Shown here: piece by piece, positions 1-6,371 of the stretch
Position numbering within the stretch: the first letter of the stretch is position 1
How the letters are laid out: each line of letters starts with the position of its first letter
Source of the DNA: Pseudomonadota bacterium
Lineage (GTDB): Bacteria > Pseudomonadota > Alphaproteobacteria > Acetobacterales > Acetobacteraceae
Assembly (NCBI GenBank): GCA_021828605.1
Contig: JAJZEG010000146.1
Coordinates: 1 to 7,748 of the forward strand
Length of the DNA: 7,748 nucleotides
Direction: 5' to 3'
The notes under the pieces: model-generated
Told to the model about the DNA's origin: nothing
The model's database searches: none
What the model saw: only the letters and a program-made list of their open reading frames with translations
Program-made: the position numbers and the translations under genes

Positions 1-1902
1 GATCTGCATGAGCACGTATCCCAAAACATGATCGGCAGAGGCAAAAATCGGATCAGCGCGGATTTGCACTGGGGTTGACGCGCCATTGGCGCGGCGGAGT
101 GCGCTTTCGCAGCGCCAACCGAGCTGGAATTTTTGTAGCGAGTGCAATCGCTCAACCAGCAATTTGGGTTCGCTGAATAATGCGGGCAGATCAACGAGAT
201 TGCCCGTTTGTTGGTTTGTTTCGCCAATCAGCTGCGAGCACGCTTGGTTGATCAGAAGAATATCGCCCGCGACATCGGTGATGATCACCGATTGGCTTGA
301 AGCACCAACATCCTCACGGAGCTGATCGAGTTGATCATGGGCGATCAGGAGGCGCACCGAGGACGATTGCAGGACCACATCACTGACCATGCAGCCAATA
401 ACCCGTGCCGCCGCGATGTCAGCCTCGGTCCAAGGTTGTGACTGCTGACGCATCACCTGTTGCCATTGTGCAAAGGATCGACGCGGCGATAGATCGGTCG
501 GATGATCGCCAATGATCATTGGTTTTGTCGGGTCGCCGCCCCACGTAATGGTCTGAACTTCTTCAGGTCGAACCCAAATCAGATAGGCCCCCGGCGATGC
601 GGTGATTCTGACGGCGAGAACGCCGCTGGCGATGGCGGCGATCACAGCGAGCGATTCACGCGCGGCGCCTAGTCGATCAGTTGCAACCGGCTCGCCGCTG
701 AGGCATTCGGTATCGGTGTGGGAGTCGAGCCACGCGGCAATTGCGCGAATATCTTGAGTGGCGGGAACATCACCGCAGGTGGTGGCTTCGCCCTCATACA
801 TCAGAGCCACGCCCGTAGCACGGGTGGGGTGCAAAAGCGCTTGGGGATTGTCGAATAATGCGTTTCGCCAGCGCCCATCGCGGGTAAGCGCCTCGGCCAT
901 CCGTTGTTCCAGCCGGCGCGCGGAGAGTTCGGCTTGCGCGGCTGCGAAGCTTTGTAGGGCGGCAATACGGGTTGCAATGGCTTCAGCGAGCAGTTCGCAG
1001 GCCGCACGGACTTTGAATGGCACGAAATAAGGCGCGTAATGGTGACACGCAATCAAGCCCCAAAGTCGCCCCTCGATCACCAGCGACATCACCAGGGTGG
1101 CACGCACCCCCATGTTTTTAAGGTATTGGTTATGAATGGGTGACGAGGCACGCAAGACGCAGAGCGACATGTCGAGCGGGGCATCGCTCATCGGCGAAAG
1201 TGCTGGCTCGAGTTTGACCGGCTCAAAATTCACATCGACGAGCAGGCGAACCCGATGGCGCAAATACAGGCGCCGCGCGATCTGAGGGATGTCAGACGCA
1301 GGATAGCGGTTGCCAAGATAAGGCTCTAAGCCGCGCTCGCATTGTTCGGCGAAAACCTGGCCGTGACCTTCCTGATCGAATTGATAGACCATCACCCGGT
1401 CATAGCCGGTGAGAGTTTTCACGAAGCGCGCAGCTTCGTCCGCGAGATTGCGGAGAGCCACGCTAACTAAAATGCTTTGAAGCGCAGATTCGAGTTGGGC
1501 GGCGATCACGGGCTGATCAGAGTTGTCCGTGAGGGGTTCTAATTCGATCAGCAACCCACCGCCAGCCGGGCGGTGGATCAATGCCTGCAGCATGTCGCGT
1601 CGTCGACCGAGTGTGCCGCGCAGGGCCAGAGGTTGATCGTCAAGCGGTTGAGTTAAAAGCGGGATCAGCGCCGCCGGGAGGCTACCGTCGAGAGAGGCGA
1701 GCGGCTGACCGGGGCGGGCATCGGCACCGCCGAGGAAATGGGCGGCGTTGGCGCTGATTTGCGCAATGATCAGGTCAGGTTCGCTGAGAAGGAGTAGGGC
1801 ACCATGTGGTTGGATGGCGCCCGCATATTGGATTTGTTCACGCTCGCAATTCGATAGATCAGCCGTTCCGAAAGCCGGGGTGGGTGAAATGTTGACTGTC
1901 AT
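1..1902 (-). CDS. bphP: Bacteriophytochrome (PAS-GAF-PHY-PAS), 3' end cut off by the window
   Basis: This is a red/far-red photoreceptor that binds biliverdin. The open frame runs from ATG at 1902 to base 1 without a stop, giving 634 visible residues. A Shine-Dalgarno-like AGGGA lies about 12 bases upstream of the start. The N-terminal PAS region carries Cys19 in the context NCERE, the expected biliverdin attachment site, followed by IQPHG (30-34). The GAF domain has PASDIP (201-206, Asp204), His257 in PIHNQYLKNMGV and His287 in CHHY, matching the chromophore-pocket Asp and His residues of Deinococcus BphP. The PHY tongue is visible as WGG (454-456) and PRRSF (473-477). A further PAS domain follows at about 520-634. 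The output domain lies outside the window: a histidine kinase or a PpsR-interacting module are both possible. It follows ppsR on the same strand after 66 bases, so co-transcription is likely. Whether its dark state is Pr or Pfr cannot be read from the sequence. Confidence 0.96.
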   Translation of the reverse strand, partial: MTVNISPTPAFGTADLSNCEREQIQYAGAIQPHGALLLLSEPDLIIAQISANAAHFLGGADARPGQPLASLDGSLPAALIPLLTQPLDDQPLALRGTLGRRRDMLQALIHRPAGGGLLIELEPLTDNSDQPVIAAQLESALQSILVSVALRNLADEAARFVKTLTGYDRVMVYQFDQEGHGQVFAEQCERGLEPYLGNRYPASDIPQIARRLYLRHRVRLLVDVNFEPVKLEPALSPMSDAPLDMSLCVLRASSPIHNQYLKNMGVRATLVMSLVIEGRLWGLIACHHYAPYFVPFKVRAACELLAEAIATRIAALQSFAAAQAELSARRLEQRMAEALTRDGRWRNALFDNPQALLHPTRATGVALMYEGEATTCGDVPATQDIRAIAAWLDSHTDTECLSGEPVATDRLGAARESLAVIAAIASGVLAVRITASPGAYLIWVRPEEVQTITWGGDPTKPMIIGDHPTDLSPRRSFAQWQQVMRQQSQPWTEADIAAARVIGCMVSDVVLQSSSVRLLIAHDQLDQLREDVGASSQSVIITDVAGDILLINQACSQLIGETNQQTGNLVDLPALFSEPKLLVERLHSLQKFQLGWRCESALRRANGASTPVQIRADPIFASADHVLGYVLMQI

Positions 1903-1968
1903 GAGCGAAATCTTCCCTGCCGCCGCCGAGACAACCGACGCTGCATTTGTGATGGGGGCCGTTCAATT
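1903..1968 (-). other. ppsR-bphP intergenic spacer
   Basis: The 66 bases between the ppsR stop and the bphP start contain the bphP ribosome-binding site (AGGGA, about 1912-1916) but no convincing promoter, no TGT-N12-ACA site and no terminator hairpin with a T-run. This supports read-through from ppsR into bphP. Confidence 0.5.
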
Positions 1969-3285
1969 TTATTTAAGACCGTAGCGTAACATTTTCATAT
2001 AGAGGCTTTGGCGACTTAGTCCGACGGCAGCCGCCGCGGCTTTGCGGTTCCCCGCCGAGTCGCTGAGCGCTTCGGTAATATAATGGCGTTCGATAATGGC
2101 TGTCATCGTATCGACCGCTTGGGGCAGGCTCGCGTGATCAGTCGTGGAGCGCCACGATTCGAGCGCGGTGCGGATCGTGTCGTCGAAGGTGGCGCCGCAT
2201 GGGTTGGCGACGCGACGGCTGACGTCACGGATCATCAGGCCGATCAAATGCCCGTCAGTGCCGGCTGAGATTTCCACCGTCGTTGCGCCGCCATGCTCGC
2301 CTTGCAGCGTAACCGATAGCATTTTCAGATTGCCATGGCTGCGGATCAGGTCAAGCAGTGTGGCTAAGCCAGGCCCGCCGTTATGAAGCCAACGATCAAG
2401 CCGCGTGCCCAGCACCAATTCCGCACTCCCGGCCTCAACCAGATCGAGAAATGCTAGGTTCGCTTCAACAATCACGCCATCCCGATCAATGATAACGAAA
2501 CCATCGGGTAGTTTTTTGATCAGCGGCGAGCAGACCGGGCGGTGAGGTGCACTCGCTGGGCGACCCGTGATTCCAGCTTCGGTCAGGTAGAGCAAATAGC
2601 TTGGCGCATCGATCGTTTCGACGGCGGCGGTGCGCACAATCCAGGCACGACGCTCCTCGCCCAGATGGAGAATAATACTGGGTGCATGGCCATACTCGCG
2701 CGCGCGGTCCATCATTGCGAGGAACGGTGCCCGATCTGCGGCAGTGATTTCGTTCAGAAAATTCCAACTCGGGCCGATGCCAAATGTCCGGTTCGCGGCG
2801 GGGTTTGCATCGATAATACGCAATGTATCGACCTCGATCAGGAGCACCGGATCGATTGCCGCGTTAAATATAACGTTATAGCGGGTTTCAACCTCCCGCA
2901 ATTTCCAGTGATTTTGCTCCATGGCGCGCTGGGTGGCCAGCAAGCGCGATTCCAATTCGGACACGACGTGATATTGTCGGCCAATGACAATCAATCCTCG
3001 ATCCTCGCCGAGGCTTACCGCCGTATATTCCAGAGGAATTTCAAGGCCGCTCGGAAAACGTTGGTTGATCGGAGTAAAGGCAGAAACACCCGTGGTTTGT
3101 GCATCGAGCACCATCAGGCGTAATTTTTCCAGCGCTGATTGGGCGACGGTTTCAGTCCATCGACGCCCATGCCAGGGGCGCAATGTCTCGCTGGCGATCC
3201 GCTCGGAGACGATCGCATTCTGGATGATGCCATCCCGATCAAGTCGGATGGTAACATCAGGCTGCGCGAGATTGACGATACTCAT
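1969..3285 (-). CDS. ppsR: PpsR/CrtJ-type transcriptional repressor of photosynthesis genes
   Basis: PpsR represses bacteriochlorophyll, carotenoid and light-harvesting genes under oxygen or in darkness, usually at TGT-N12-ACA sites. The 438-residue product is slightly shorter than Rhodobacter PpsR/CrtJ (about 465). The order visible is an N-terminal PAS-like domain (about 8-105), a Q-linker helix with LLATQRAMEQNHWKLRE (115-131), PAS1 (about 135-235), PAS2 (about 258-355) and a Fis-type helix-turn-helix with GNRKAAAAAVGLSRQSLY (412-429), ending at RYGLK. Its cysteines are Cys252 and Cys363. Cys252 is close by number to the redox Cys251 of R. sphaeroides PpsR, but the region just before the helix-turn-helix reads IERHYITEAL, so the second redox cysteine (Cys424 there) appears to be missing. 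The next gene on the strand is bphP, which suggests phytochrome control of the PpsR2 type known in Bradyrhizobium and Rhodopseudomonas. The start has no recognisable Shine-Dalgarno sequence; ATG 3285 is preferred because the following residues match the usual PpsR N-terminus. Confidence 0.93.
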   Translation of the reverse strand: MSIVNLAQPDVTIRLDRDGIIQNAIVSERIASETLRPWHGRRWTETVAQSALEKLRLMVLDAQTTGVSAFTPINQRFPSGLEIPLEYTAVSLGEDRGLIVIGRQYHVVSELESRLLATQRAMEQNHWKLREVETRYNVIFNAAIDPVLLIEVDTLRIIDANPAANRTFGIGPSWNFLNEITAADRAPFLAMMDRAREYGHAPSIILHLGEERRAWIVRTAAVETIDAPSYLLYLTEAGITGRPASAPHRPVCSPLIKKLPDGFVIIDRDGVIVEANLAFLDLVEAGSAELVLGTRLDRWLHNGGPGLATLLDLIRSHGNLKMLSVTLQGEHGGATTVEISAGTDGHLIGLMIRDVSRRVANPCGATFDDTIRTALESWRSTTDHASLPQAVDTMTAIIERHYITEALSDSAGNRKAAAAAVGLSRQSLYMKMLRYGLK

Positions 3286-3286
3286 G

Positions 3287-3302
3287 ACTAGAACAATCTA
3301 GT
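3287..3302. repeat. Perfect inverted repeat next to the ppsR start codon
   Basis: ACTAGA (3287-3292) and TCTAGT (3297-3302) are exact reverse complements separated by ACAA. The repeat begins one base upstream of the ppsR ATG, so it could be an operator or form a small hairpin in the ppsR 5' leader. What binds it is unknown. Confidence 0.7.
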
Positions 3303-3317
3303 ATTTTTAGTAAAATA
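3302..3317. repeat. AT-only inverted repeat in the ppsR/heme oxygenase control region
   Basis: TATTTT (3302-3307) and AAAATA (3312-3317) are exact reverse complements around TAGT. It shares one base with the preceding repeat. It overlaps the -10 candidate TAAAAT at 3311-3316, so it may be a promoter element or an operator; the AT richness makes chance symmetry possible. Confidence 0.5.
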
Positions 3318-3359
3318 GCAAATAACTTGACGTTTCCCGGGGCAATTTATGGAAATCGC

Positions 3360-4022
3360 ATGGCCAATAATGCTGCCCTAGATCCACCTGTTGTTCGCTT
3401 CGCGGATCGGCTGAAAGCGGCGACGGCTCAAATGCATGTCGAAGCCGAGCGAGGCGGCGCTGTGGCATTATTGCTGCGTGGAGCCCTATCGCGCGAGGTT
3501 TATGCCCTGTTCCTGGCGAATTTATTGCCGACCTATGAAGCGATTGAGCGCGGGCTGTTACAGTGGCGTGGTTTGCCAGCCTTGCAGCCGATTGCGCACA
3601 GTTCGGTCTTTCGCGCAAAGATGTTGCGAGCCGATTTAATTGCGCTGGCTGGCCCGGAATGGACAAAACGATTGAAGCTGCTTGGCGCGGGACGCGATTA
3701 TGCCGGGCGAATCGAGGAAATCACGCGAGATGATCCAAAATTGCTGCTAGCGCATGCTTATGTGCGCTATTTGGGTGATTTGAATGGGGGCCAGACATTG
3801 GCAAAGCGCCTTGCCGTGAGTTTGGCCCTAGGGCCTGAAGCGTTAGGATTTTATCGGTTCGATCTGATCACCGATATTGCGGCCTTTCGACGCACCTATC
3901 GGCTCGGATTTGATCAAGCCGGTTTGACTCCAACGCAGGAAGATAACGTGATTACCGAAGCGCGCTTGGCATTTCGGCTGAATATCGCGATTTCAGAGGC
4001 GGTTATCGAGGTTAATATTTGA
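3360..4022 (+). CDS. hmuO: Biliverdin-producing heme oxygenase (BphO/HmuO type)
   Basis: Heme oxygenase opens heme to biliverdin IX-alpha, iron and CO using oxygen and reductant in the cytoplasm. Biliverdin is the chromophore of the bacteriophytochrome encoded nearby, which makes chromophore supply the most likely role; iron recovery from heme is less likely because no heme uptake genes are seen. The 220-residue product has the expected size. His26 in the helix TAQMHVEAE is the probable proximal heme ligand. The family signature AHAYVRYLGDLNGGQ (131-145) forms the distal helix, with Gly139, Asp140, Gly143 and Gly144; Asp140 matches the catalytic Asp of human HO-1. The ATG at 3360 is chosen over an upstream TTG at 3327 because GGAA lies five bases before it and the family N-terminus fits. 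It is divergent from ppsR and ends nine bases from the convergent amidase gene. Confidence 0.95.
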   Translation: MANNAALDPPVVRFADRLKAATAQMHVEAERGGAVALLLRGALSREVYALFLANLLPTYEAIERGLLQWRGLPALQPIAHSSVFRAKMLRADLIALAGPEWTKRLKLLGAGRDYAGRIEEITRDDPKLLLAHAYVRYLGDLNGGQTLAKRLAVSLALGPEALGFYRFDLITDIAAFRRTYRLGFDQAGLTPTQEDNVITEARLAFRLNIAISEAVIEVNI

Positions 4023-4031
4023 CCGTTAGCC

Positions 4032-4712
4032 TCAGGCAGCAAACAGCGCAGCGACACGCGCTGCTTGCGTAACGGTGGCCGGATCGGGTTGGCCGGTACA
4101 GTGCGCGGGCAAAAAGCGACGTTGGAAAGCCAAAAGCCGCGCTTCGAGAGGTGCATCGGGGTTATAGCCGATGAGTGATAAGGTGGTATTTAGGTCGCAG
4201 GCAGGCGATTCAGCGGTCGTTTTGGCGGGCCAAAAGCCGATGCCTTGAGTTGCCAGACGTTGCCAGGGGAATAATTCGCCGGGATCATTTTTTCGGGTCG
4301 GCGCGATATCTGAGTGGCCGACAATGTTTCGCCCAGGGATCGGATGGCGGGTGAGTAGCGCACGGCAAAGCGTGATAACGGCGATGATTTGTGGTTCGGC
4401 AAACGCGTGATAGCCATGCTCATGGCCAGGATTGCTGATTTCGACCCCGATTGACCGATCATTCAGGTTGGACACACCGCGCCAGTAACTTACGCCCGCA
4501 TGCCAAGCCCGATCAGTTTCGCGAACCAGTTCTTCAATTTTCCCTTTTTCATCAATAAGGTAATGGGCAGAAACTTTGGAACGCGGGTCGCACAGGCGGC
4601 AACGCGCGGCGGCGTGACTAATCATTCCGGTATAATGCAGGACCAAATGATCGATCAGGGCGTCGGCGGGGCGTTGGTCGAAATTAGGTGAGGGATTGTC
4701 AGGGCGACGCAT
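4032..4712 (-). CDS. N-acetylmuramoyl-L-alanine amidase (Amidase_2, AmpD/AmiD family) with a C-terminal peptidoglycan-binding-like region
   Basis: This zinc enzyme cleaves the bond between N-acetylmuramic acid and the stem peptide of peptidoglycan or its recycled fragments. In the 226-residue product, His26 (LVLHYTG), His133 (VGHSDIAP) and Asp143 (RKNDPG) are the expected zinc ligands; the ten-residue spacing of the last two equals that in AmpD. Glu91 (GVEISNPG) and Lys141 are probable catalytic residues. A region at about 174-222 with the helical pattern LLAFQRRFLPAHCTG resembles the PG_binding_1 domain found in AmiD. There is no signal peptide or lipobox, which favours a cytoplasmic recycling role like AmpD, whereas the extra domain recalls AmiD. 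The ATG at 4712 is chosen because upstream residues in this frame are non-family sequence overlapping djlA. The start overlaps the djlA end by 14 bases, suggesting translational coupling. Confidence 0.9.
   Translation of the reverse strand: MRRPDNPSPNFDQRPADALIDHLVLHYTGMISHAAARCRLCDPRSKVSAHYLIDEKGKIEELVRETDRAWHAGVSYWRGVSNLNDRSIGVEISNPGHEHGYHAFAEPQIIAVITLCRALLTRHPIPGRNIVGHSDIAPTRKNDPGELFPWQRLATQGIGFWPAKTTAESPACDLNTTLSLIGYNPDAPLEARLLAFQRRFLPAHCTGQPDPATVTQAARVAALFAA
4039..4068. terminator. Hairpin at the convergent junction, possible bidirectional terminator without a U-tract
   Basis: GCAA-A-CAGCGC pairs with GCGCTG-C-TTGC around an eight-base loop, giving ten base pairs interrupted by one A/C mismatch. 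It begins 17 bases after the heme oxygenase stop and lies within the last codons of the amidase gene on the other strand. No T-run follows on either side, so it is not a classical intrinsic terminator; it may protect mRNA 3' ends or help separate the two convergent transcripts. Confidence 0.4.
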
Positions 4713-5475
4713 GATCGCGTTTGATCCGGTCATAGGCGGCATTGATCCGCGCGACGCGCTCGGTGGCGCGGGCGATGAACTCGGCGGGGACACCGCGCGA
4801 GGCCAGCTGGTCGGGATGGTTGTCGCGCATGAGCTGTTTCCAATGGGTGCGGATATCCTCAAATGGCGCATTGGGCTCGACACCGAGGACGCTATAAGCA
4901 TCCTCCTCATCGAGGGCGAGCCGCGAGAGGCTGGCGGCACGGTCGCGCTCCAGCGCGTTTAGACCGAATAATACACCAATGCGGGTCAGCATATCGGTCT
5001 CGCGGCCATTGATCGGCCCATCCGCTCGAGCGATTGCGTAAAGCGCCGCAAGCACCTGTTCAAGCGTCGCCCGGTTATCGGCGAAGGTGGCGGCCAACTG
5101 GCGGGCAAATGGCTCAAAACCGTTGGCATCGCTTCTGGCGTGATCAAATAACTGGCCGATGGTGGGAACCGCAGCATCATCAATGCGGAATTGACGCCGA
5201 AACGCCTCGATTTCAGCACGAGTGACCGTGCCGTCGCATTTGGCGAGCTTGGCCGCGAGAACGGTGACGGCGATCGCAAATACCTGCTCGGGCCGACCGA
5301 TCAAAGCGGCGAGGCGTGCGCTGTCCAAGGGTAGTGCGCGCCCGAGGCGGGCGCCGATCTGACCCAAATTACCTTGATCGGCAGCGTGGCCGACCGCGAG
5401 GCCAGCCATGGCACCGACGGGGCCGCCGACCATAAAGCCCGCTGTGCCACCGATGATTTTACCCCACAAACCCAT
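4699..5475 (-). CDS. djlA: DjlA-like membrane-anchored co-chaperone (TerB-like domain plus J domain)
   Basis: J-domain proteins stimulate the ATPase of DnaK; the DjlA type is tethered to the inner membrane. The 258-residue product starts with a glycine-rich hydrophobic segment (about 7-30, GGTAGFMVGGPVGAMAGLAV) that resembles the DjlA N-terminal membrane anchor. A TerB-like helical domain follows (about 62-185), including the acidic repeat-like parts AKCDGTVTRAEIEAF and ARADGPINGRE. The J domain occupies about 192-255, with YSVLGVEPNA and the essential HPD at 220-222. It lies 45 bases downstream of lexA and overlaps the amidase gene at its 3' end, so lexA-djlA-amidase probably form one transcription unit. 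The Shine-Dalgarno sequence is weak (AAGCG close to the ATG). The exact clients in this host are unknown. Confidence 0.9.
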   Translation of the reverse strand: MGLWGKIIGGTAGFMVGGPVGAMAGLAVGHAADQGNLGQIGARLGRALPLDSARLAALIGRPEQVFAIAVTVLAAKLAKCDGTVTRAEIEAFRRQFRIDDAAVPTIGQLFDHARSDANGFEPFARQLAATFADNRATLEQVLAALYAIARADGPINGRETDMLTRIGVLFGLNALERDRAASLSRLALDEEDAYSVLGVEPNAPFEDIRTHWKQLMRDNHPDQLASRGVPAEFIARATERVARINAAYDRIKRDHASP

Positions 5476-5520
5476 GACGCTTATATCGGGTGTGGAAGGC
5501 TGATCGTCAAACGGCCTTAC

Positions 5521-6279
5521 CTAATATCGCCGCAATAGACCGACGAGACGCCCCTGGACTTTAACGCGTTCAGCCGGGACGATGCGGGTTTCGTAGCGGG
5601 TGTTTGCGGGTTCGAGCGCGATGGAGTTGCCGCGTCGGCGCAGGCGTTTAAGCGTGACCTCACCATCATCGATCAAGGCGACGACGATTTGGCCGCCTTC
5701 GGCGGTGTCACCCTTGCGAATAATGGCGGTGTCGCCATCAAAAATGCCGGCCTCAATCATGGAGTCACCCACGACTTCGAGGGCGTAATGCTCACCCGGG
5801 CCGATGAGTGCAGCGGGAACCGCGATTTCGGCATGGGCTTCGCGCAAGGCTTCGATCGGTTGGCCAGCGGCGATGCGACCATAGAGAGGCAGGGTGATGG
5901 CTGCGGCTTCGGCGGCAGCATGGGCACCGGTGAATCGGCTGGAAAAATCGCCATGAATGACGTTATGGGTAAAAGGCGGCGGGGTCATTGGCGCGAAGGC
6001 AAAGCGGGAGGGCGCCGAGCGCATCGTTTGTTCCAGCTCAATGGGACGAGATTGCGGCATGGTATCGGAGGGGAGGCGGATGACTTCGAGGGCACGGGCC
6101 CGGTGACGGTGACGACGGAGGAAGCCGCGCTCCTCAAGGGCGCCAATCAGCCGATGAATCCCGGATTTGGATTTCAGGCCAATCGCTTCCTTCATCTCCT
6201 CAAAACTGGGGGAACAACCGGTTCGGTGGAGATGTTGATCGATGAATTCGAGCAGATCATGTTGCTTTTGCGTGAGCAT
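5521..6279 (-). CDS. lexA: LexA, SOS response repressor and self-cleaving serine protease
   Basis: LexA represses DNA-repair genes and cleaves itself when RecA filaments form on damaged DNA. The 252-residue product begins with a winged helix domain (1-70; [13 protein letters not shown], then [18 protein letters not shown]). A long proline-rich linker (about 70-128) accounts for its size above the about 202 residues of E. coli LexA and is common in alphaproteobacteria. The S24 peptidase domain shows the cleavage site Ala138-Gly139 (GRIAAGQP), catalytic Ser173 (GDSMIEAG) and Lys211 (EVTLKRL). The ATG at 6279 has GAAGG about eight bases upstream. The region in front holds candidate LexA boxes, consistent with autoregulation. 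djlA and the amidase gene follow on the same strand. Confidence 0.97.
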   Translation of the reverse strand: MLTQKQHDLLEFIDQHLHRTGCSPSFEEMKEAIGLKSKSGIHRLIGALEERGFLRRHRHRARALEVIRLPSDTMPQSRPIELEQTMRSAPSRFAFAPMTPPPFTHNVIHGDFSSRFTGAHAAAEAAAITLPLYGRIAAGQPIEALREAHAEIAVPAALIGPGEHYALEVVGDSMIEAGIFDGDTAIIRKGDTAEGGQIVVALIDDGEVTLKRLRRRGNSIALEPANTRYETRIVPAERVKVQGRLVGLLRRY

Positions 6280-6302
6280 GGGTAACCTTCATGGGATCAA
6301 AA

Positions 6303-6330
6303 CTAGAACAAAACGACAACGATGTTCTAG
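6303..6330. repeat. 28-base perfect dyad in front of lexA
   Basis: CTAGAACA (6303-6310) and TGTTCTAG (6323-6330) are exact eight-base reverse complements separated by 12 bases. Each arm contains a GAAC/GTTC half-site, the core of alphaproteobacterial LexA boxes, so the dyad probably organises two LexA dimers or a single extended operator in the lexA promoter. Confidence 0.75.
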
Positions 6331-6338
6331 ATATGTTT
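6306..6338. promoter_or_regulatory. Two candidate LexA boxes (SOS boxes) upstream of lexA
   Basis: Alphaproteobacterial LexA recognises GTTC-N7-GTTC. Two near-matches, each with seven of eight conserved bases, occur here: GAAC-N7-CAAC (6306-6320) and GTTC-N7-GTTT (6324-6338). They lie 27-59 bases upstream of the lexA start, where autoregulatory operators are expected. The second overlaps the candidate -10 element. Confidence 0.65.
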
Positions 6339-6353
6339 CCCGTGTCGCGTCAA
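6324..6353 (-). promoter_or_regulatory. lexA: Candidate lexA promoter
   Basis: On the minus strand, TTGACG (6353-6348) is followed after 18 bases by TAGAAC (6329-6324), giving a plausible sigma-70 -35/-10 pair and a leader of roughly 38 bases. The -10 coincides with a LexA half-site, so bound LexA would block RNA polymerase. Confidence 0.45.
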
Positions 6354-6371
6354 ATTATTTGTCGCACCGTC

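Larger units (their letters stand above)
3286..3359. promoter_or_regulatory. Divergent control region between ppsR and the heme oxygenase gene
   Basis: These 74 AT-rich bases must hold the promoters of ppsR (leftward) and the heme oxygenase gene (rightward), unless those start within neighbouring genes. TAAAAT at 3311-3316 is a reasonable -10 candidate for the rightward gene, but no good -35 sits 16-18 bases before it. TTGACG at 3327-3332 is too close to the ATG at 3360 to serve as its -35. No TGT-N12-ACA PpsR site is present; I read the whole interval and found no TGT on the plus strand. Two overlapping perfect inverted repeats (3287-3302 and 3302-3317) are the obvious candidate regulator sites. 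Confidence 0.6.

Noticed and set aside
2542..3123. 193-codon plus-strand frame opposite ppsR
   Set aside because: It lies entirely antisense to the well-supported ppsR, has no recognisable domain and looks like a shadow of GC-biased coding sequence.
3327..3332. TTGACG as the -35 of the heme oxygenase promoter
   Set aside because: A -10 at the proper spacing would fall at the start codon, leaving no room for a ribosome-binding site.
3327..3359. Upstream TTG start for heme oxygenase
   Set aside because: No ribosome-binding site precedes it, and the ATG at 3360 has one and fits the family N-terminus.
3286..3359. Classical PpsR operator TGT-N12-ACA
   Set aside because: I looked for it here, in the ppsR-bphP spacer and upstream of lexA, and found no match with correct order and spacing.
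4713..4940. Longer N-terminus for the amidase
   Set aside because: It would overlap djlA by over 200 bases and encode Ser/Pro-rich sequence unlike a signal peptide or the amidase family.
5689..6285. 198-codon plus-strand frame opposite lexA
   Set aside because: The opposite strand encodes LexA with all catalytic residues; this frame has low-complexity Gly-rich sequence and no family features.
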